NCBI GenBank assembly: GCA_905215225.1
Contig: CAJMPM010000046.1
Coordinates: 1-9,501, forward strand
Origin: an uncultured bacterium
GTDB lineage: Bacteria; Actinomycetota; Coriobacteriia; Coriobacteriales; Coriobacteriaceae
Length of the DNA stretch: 9,501 bases
Reading direction: 5' to 3'
Shown here: positions 6,510 to 9,501 of the stretch, piece after piece
Layout: the number at the start of each line of letters is the position of its first letter
Position numbering within the stretch: the first letter of the stretch is position 1
Program-made: the position numbers and the translations under genes
Notes under the pieces: model-generated
Told to the model about the DNA's origin: nothing
Seen by the model: the letters and a program-made list of their open reading frames with translations, nothing else
Database searches by the model: none

Positions 6510-6674
6510 CGCTGGTGGAGCATAAGCCAGCGAGCCGGACCCAAGTGCCTATGGTCGCCGCGAAAGAGGAGCGACGCGTTCTTCTGTACGCGAGCGACGG
6601 TTTGAGCGGCGAGATGAGGTGCTTGGGTCCGGCGCAGCGTCGAGCAGTTACGCGGTTTGGTAAAAGCGCGTAAC
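6510..6674 (-). other. Highly structured region between the purH stop and its terminator (candidate 3'-UTR RNA or regulatory leader)
   Basis: In minus-strand order there are three structures. First, a perfect 8-bp stem (6667-6674 with 6647-6654, 12-nt loop) just after the purH stop. Second, a 17-bp stem (6617-6633 with 6534-6550; 15 Watson-Crick pairs and two adjacent positions that are A-C on the minus strand but G-U wobbles on the plus strand), enclosing TCGCCGC/GCGGCGA (6555-6561 with 6606-6612) and CGCGT/ACGCG (6575-6579 with 6588-6592). Third, CGCTGG/CCAGCG (6510-6515 with 6527-6532). Alternative pairings exist because GCGAC occurs at 6571-6575 and 6594-6598 and either can pair with GTCGC at 6554-6558. 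No frame looks coding. I see no T-box, tRNA, SRP, RNase P or ZTP-riboswitch signature. It could be a purH 3'-UTR, a small RNA, a leader or a palindromic intergenic repeat. Confidence 0.5.
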
Positions 6675-6678
6675 GATA

Positions 6679-8286
6679 TTAGTGCCTAAAATGCCTGGCC
6701 CCCGTGAAGACCATCGCAATGCCATGCTCGTTGCAGGCCTGGACGCTCTCGTCGTCGCGCTTGGAGCCGCCGGGCTGGATGATGCAGGTCACGCCGTGCG
6801 CGGCAAGCACGTCGACGTTGTCGCGGAACGGGAAGAACGCGTCGCTTGCACAGGCAAAGCCGCCCTTCTCCACGCCCTCGCGCTCGCAGAAGTCCTCGGC
6901 GCGCTCGCAGGCAAGCAGTGCAGAGTCAACGCGGTTGGGCTGACCCGGGCCCATGCCAATGCCGGCCTTACCCTTGGAGACCAGGATGGCGTTGGACTTG
7001 ACGCCCTTGCAGACCTTCCAGGCAAACTCGAGCTCGGCCATCTCAGCGTCGGTGGGCTTACGGTCGGTGGGGAACGTGAAGGTCGCGGGATCCTCGGTCA
7101 CATGGTCGACTTCCTGCACCAGCATGCCGCCGTCGATGGAACGAAGCTCCACCTGGGCGCCGTGGTCCACGCCGCCGGTCGCCAACACGCGCAGGTTGGG
7201 GCGCTTGGCCATGCGCTCGAGCGCTTCGGCAGTGTAGCTCGGAGCGATGATAACCTCGACGAACTGCTTGTTCTGATCGGCAAAGTGCTCAACCAGCTCA
7301 TAGGGAACCTCGCGGTTGCAGGCGATGATGCCGCCGAAGGCGCTCTTGGGATCGCAGGCGAAGGCGCGGTCGTAGGCGGCCGTGATGTCCTCGGCCACGG
7401 CGGAGCCGCAGGGGTTCTGATGCTTGAGGATCACGCAGGCCGGCTCGTCGAACTCGCGGACCAGGTTCCAAGCGGCGTCGGCATCCAGATAGTTGTTGTA
7501 GCTGAGCGGCTTGCCCTGGATCTGCTCGGAGCCCACGAGCGGGAACTGCGAGCTCGCGGTGTTCTCGCAGCCCTCGGCAAAGCGATAGACCGTAGCCTTC
7601 TGCTGCGGGTTCTCGCCATAGCGCAGGTCGTCGACCTTCTCCAGCGAGATCTCGAGCTTGGCAGAGGTGTCCGCCACATCGCTTGCCTGGGCGGCAAGCC
7701 AACGGGAGATAGCCGTGTCGTAGGCGGCGGTGGTCTGGTAGACCTTCACCTGCAGGCGACGACGGGTGGAAAGCGTGGTGCAGCCACCGGTCTCGTGCAT
7801 CTCGGCCAGGACGGCATCATAGTCGGCCGGGTCGGAGATGACGGTAACGCTCGCGGCGTTCTTGGCGGCAGAGCGCAGCATGGAGGGACCGCCGATGTCG
7901 ATGTGCTCGATGGCATCCGCGAAGGTGACCTCGGGGTTGGCGACGGTCTTCTCGAACTCGTACAGGTTGACGACGACCAGGTCGATCAGCTTAATGCCGT
8001 GCTGTGCCGCCTCCTGCATGTGCTGCTCCGAATCGCGGCGGGCCAGCAGCGCGCCGTGAACCTTGGGGTGCAGGGTCTTAACGCGGCCGTCCATCATCTC
8101 GGGATAGCCCGTGAACTCCTCGATGGGGGTTACGGGGACGCCCGCGTCCTCGATGGCACGAGCCGTGCCGCCCGTAGAGATGATCTCGACGCCAAAGTCA
8201 TCGACCAGCGTCCGTGCGAAATCGACGACGCCCGTCTTATCGGTAACCGAAATCAACGCGCGTGCGATCTTCACATCAGATCCCAT
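6679..8286 (-). CDS. purH: Bifunctional AICAR formyltransferase / IMP cyclohydrolase
   Basis: 535-residue enzyme for the last two steps of IMP synthesis: formylation of AICAR using 10-formyl-tetrahydrofolate, then ring closure. The N-terminal cyclohydrolase (MGS-like) domain spans about residues 5-155, with STGGTARAIEDAGVPVTPIE, DGRVKTLHPKVHGALLARRD and IDIGGPSMLRSAAKN. The transformylase domain follows, with LRYGENPQQKA, LSYNNYLDADAAWNL, the catalytic pair Lys288-His289 in LKHQNPCG, SAFGGIIACN, GIGMGPGQPNRVDSA and ASDAFFPFRD. Length matches the usual 510-540 residues and nothing key is missing. AGGAGG (plus 8292-8297) lies 5 nt before the ATG. No other purine gene is adjacent, so it appears to be its own transcription unit. 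Confidence 0.98.
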   Translation of the reverse strand: MGSDVKIARALISVTDKTGVVDFARTLVDDFGVEIISTGGTARAIEDAGVPVTPIEEFTGYPEMMDGRVKTLHPKVHGALLARRDSEQHMQEAAQHGIKLIDLVVVNLYEFEKTVANPEVTFADAIEHIDIGGPSMLRSAAKNAASVTVISDPADYDAVLAEMHETGGCTTLSTRRRLQVKVYQTTAAYDTAISRWLAAQASDVADTSAKLEISLEKVDDLRYGENPQQKATVYRFAEGCENTASSQFPLVGSEQIQGKPLSYNNYLDADAAWNLVREFDEPACVILKHQNPCGSAVAEDITAAYDRAFACDPKSAFGGIIACNREVPYELVEHFADQNKQFVEVIIAPSYTAEALERMAKRPNLRVLATGGVDHGAQVELRSIDGGMLVQEVDHVTEDPATFTFPTDRKPTDAEMAELEFAWKVCKGVKSNAILVSKGKAGIGMGPGQPNRVDSALLACERAEDFCEREGVEKGGFACASDAFFPFRDNVDVLAAHGVTCIIQPGGSKRDDESVQACNEHGIAMVFTGARHFRH

Positions 8287-8383
8287 GCAGTCCTCCTGTC
8301 TGGTACGCCGCCGTGCTCTGTGAGTCGGTGATACGTCGATCTGCAGCGCTCGCGCAGCGGCATTGAAAATACTGATTTAATGT

Positions 8384-8427
8384 AGCGCATCGAGCGCATC
8401 GATGCACCCCGCAACGGGCGCATATGC
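8384..8427. repeat. 9-bp tandem repeat and palindromes in the purH/GNAT divergent region
   Basis: AGCGCATCG occurs twice head to tail (8384-8401), runs into the 10-bp palindrome GCATCGATGC (8396-8405), and is followed by the 8-bp palindrome GCATATGC (8420-8427). This lies about 100-140 bp upstream of the purH start. The rest of the 277-bp gap holds a CACCG/CGGTG mini-hairpin (8462-8475) and a CATAAT possible -10 for the acetyltransferase (8498-8503), without a convincing -35. The cluster may be a regulator binding site. Confidence 0.35.
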
Positions 8428-8563
8428 AGAAAAAGTTTGCGAGCGGAGGGGATGGGCACGGCACCGGGCACGGTGAGTTCATGGAACACAGGGGCACCAT
8501 AATTAGATGCCAATGGCGTGGTAGAACTGTGCTCGATATGCATCCGCAAAAGAAAGAGGCACC

Positions 8564-9205
8564 ATGGTCTCGCGGGTTCTCTACCGACCGTTTGATACCG
8601 AAGACTTCGACGCCATCGCGCTGATTCTGCAGCAGCTTTGGCATAACAATTCGGATAACGATGAGTACAACCGCCTCGAGGCCGCGTGCGACCTTGCCTA
8701 CTGCCTTTCGTCTTCGACGTTTTCGCAAGTTGCCGTAATCGACGGTCAGGCGCGCGGCATTGCGCTCGCGCGTGCGGGACAGAGCTCCGGCGCCACCGTT
8801 AAGGAACATTGGCTGGATACCGAACGCGCACTGCTATCGCAAATGCGCGAGCTGGAGCCCGATGCCTGCGCCGAGTATCTCTCGTTTGTGCGCGCAACCA
8901 TCCGAACCAACAACCGCCTGCTCGAGAGCAGCCCGTTGCCGCACGACAACGAGGTCACGCTGCTTGCCGTGGATCGCGATGTCCATGGCCTGGGCGTTGG
9001 CACGGTTCTGCTCGATGCCGCGGTCTCGCACCTGTCCTCGCTTGGAGCGACGAGGGCGCACCTGTACACCGACTCCAACTGCTCGTGGAAGTTCTACGAG
9101 CTGCACGGCTTTAGGCGCGCGGCCACGCACCGCGCCAACCGCGAAGAGCGCCGCCACGACATGCCACGCGAAAGCTTCCTCTACGAACTCGACCTAACAG
9201 CCTAG
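8564..9205 (+). CDS. GNAT-family N-acetyltransferase
   Basis: 213-residue acetyl-CoA-dependent acyltransferase. The conserved GNAT core is in the C-terminal half: strand EVTLLAVDRDV (130-140), the acetyl-CoA pyrophosphate loop HGLGVGT (141-147) and its following helix, then HLYTDSNCSWKFYELHGFR, the usual motif B pattern in which an Asn precedes FYExxGF. The N-terminal half (about 1-125) is longer than in a minimal GNAT and has no recognised motif, so it may form an extra lid or substrate domain. The acceptor substrate cannot be predicted. GAGG lies 4 nt before the ATG at 8564. It is a single gene, divergent from purH and convergent with the DUF2207-like gene at the right edge. Confidence 0.9.
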   Translation: MVSRVLYRPFDTEDFDAIALILQQLWHNNSDNDEYNRLEAACDLAYCLSSSTFSQVAVIDGQARGIALARAGQSSGATVKEHWLDTERALLSQMRELEPDACAEYLSFVRATIRTNNRLLESSPLPHDNEVTLLAVDRDVHGLGVGTVLLDAAVSHLSSLGATRAHLYTDSNCSWKFYELHGFRRAATHRANREERRHDMPRESFLYELDLTA

Positions 9206-9220
9206 GCCCAGCAGCCATAC

Positions 9221-9262
9221 CTAGTCATTTAGGAACGTCCCCAGTGACTAGTCGTTGGGGAC
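9221..9262 (+). repeat. Two overlapping inverted repeats after the GNAT gene
   Basis: CTAGTCA (9221-9227) can pair with TGACTAG (9245-9251), and GTCCCCA (9237-9243) can pair with TGGGGAC (9256-9262). The two hairpins interlock and cannot form together without a pseudoknot. GACTAGTC (9246-9253) is itself a perfect palindrome. The second hairpin is followed only by AGTCTTCG, so it is at best a weak plus-strand terminator for the acetyltransferase. It has the look of a dispersed intergenic repeat. Confidence 0.55.
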
Positions 9263-9282
9263 AGTCTTCGTAGGTAGCGCAT

Positions 9283-9329
9283 AAAAAGGGATGGGCTTCC
9301 CCCGACGGCTGTCGAGAAAAGCCCATCCC
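9283..9329 (-). terminator. Rho-independent terminator of the right-edge gene
   Basis: A perfect 11-bp stem (9319-9329 with 9288-9298), with a nested CGAC/GTCG pair in the loop, is followed on the minus strand by TTTTTAT (plus 9281-9287). It starts 14 nt beyond the stop codon of the minus-strand gene at 9344. On the plus strand only TAATTT follows, so it serves mainly the minus strand and perhaps weakly the GNAT gene. Confidence 0.88.
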
Positions 9330-9343
9330 ATAATTTAGGACCG

Positions 9344-9501
9344 CTAGAACGTTCCGCCGCCGCCTCCGCCGACGCCACCACCGCCGCCGCCCGAGAAGCC
9401 GCCGCCACCGCCACCGCTCGCGCTGTCAGAGCTCGCTGCCAGCTCACGGCTGCTCTCGTGATACACGCCGTCGAAAGAATCCATCGGCGACTCGTTGCCG
9501 T
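9344..9501 (-). CDS. C-terminal end of a DUF2207-like predicted membrane protein (partial)
   Basis: From the right window edge a minus-strand frame stays open to TAG at 9344-9346, giving the last 52 residues. It reads NESPMDSFDGVYHESS, then a serine-rich linker, then a tail of glycine runs broken by FS and V, ending GGGTF. Such a serine linker plus GGGFSGGGGGG tail ending in an aromatic residue is characteristic of DUF2207 predicted membrane proteins, and also of some TPM-domain proteins. The N-terminal domains lie outside the window, so family assignment rests on the tail alone. The frame is closed by a strong terminator 14 nt downstream, which supports it as a real gene end. Confidence 0.7.
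   Translation of the reverse strand, partial: GNESPMDSFDGVYHESSRELAASSDSASGGGGGGFSGGGGGGVGGGGGGTF

Noticed and set aside
6477..6678. Known structured RNA classes for the purH downstream region (T-box, ZTP riboswitch, SRP RNA, RNase P, 6S, tRNA)
   Set aside because: I looked for their conserved motifs on both strands, such as the T-box GGTGG-ACCGCG core and the ZTP CUGGCG/CCGCC core, and found no match. 6S RNA cannot be fully excluded by eye because it is defined by structure.
6682..8331. A 549-codon open frame on the plus strand opposite purH
   Set aside because: It mirrors purH almost exactly. Long antisense frames arise when a GC-rich gene has C/G at third positions. Its product has no recognisable motif and a repetitive Val/Gly/Leu/Asp composition; purH on the other strand has all its catalytic motifs.
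8384..8401. Start of a CRISPR array
   Set aside because: Only two 9-bp units lie head to tail without spacers; it is a simple tandem repeat.
9229..9447. A 72-codon minus-strand frame with alanine-rich product
   Set aside because: It is a shifted frame of the glycine-codon repeats of the right-edge gene; it runs through that gene's stop and terminator hairpin, which would be odd for a real gene.

Overview
The window is GC-rich bacterial DNA in which genes are dense on both strands and third codon positions favour G/C. Overall style (BceRS-like two-component pair, PucR regulator, DUF2207-type glycine-rich tail, C/G-ending codons, GAGG-type ribosome sites) suggests a high-GC actinobacterium, plausibly a gut Coriobacteriia such as Collinsella. 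This is an inference from protein appearance without a database search.

Layout, left to right. Bases 1-105 hold the 3' end of an unrecognised plus-strand gene, followed by a strong plus-strand terminator whose right half is tandemly duplicated. A two-component operon follows on the minus strand: a winged-helix response regulator (1245-1916), then a BceS-like two-TM sensor kinase (192-1235). No ABC transporter lies beside it. A 36-nt imperfect palindrome sits in the regulator's promoter region. Next is a two-gene minus-strand operon: an ornithine cyclodeaminase/alanine dehydrogenase family enzyme (3242-4273) and a fold-type I aminotransferase (2087-3217), closed by a hairpin terminator at 2036-2066. 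A PucR-family regulator (4491-5672) is transcribed divergently from it and is the obvious candidate controller, so this looks like a small regulated amino-acid interconversion module.

Convergent with the PucR gene is a 236-residue protein (5691-6401) that is not confidently recognised but resembles class IV (PabC/BCAT fold) aminotransferases in layout. Its likely promoter is embedded in the intrinsic terminator at 6443-6476, which ends the purH transcript. Between the purH stop codon and that terminator lie about 200 nt of strongly structured sequence, including a 17-bp stem over a branched interior and two further hairpins. This is the least explained part of the window. purH (6679-8286) is intact and bifunctional. 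A GNAT acetyltransferase (8564-9205) is divergent from it across 277 bp containing a 9-bp tandem repeat and small palindromes.

The right end holds a pair of overlapping, mutually exclusive inverted repeats (9221-9262), a strong minus-strand terminator (9283-9329), and the 3' end of a minus-strand gene with a glycine-rich tail typical of DUF2207 membrane proteins.

I saw no CRISPR array, insertion sequence, phage gene, tRNA or rRNA. The best leads are the PucR/cyclodeaminase/aminotransferase module and the structured purH 3' region.
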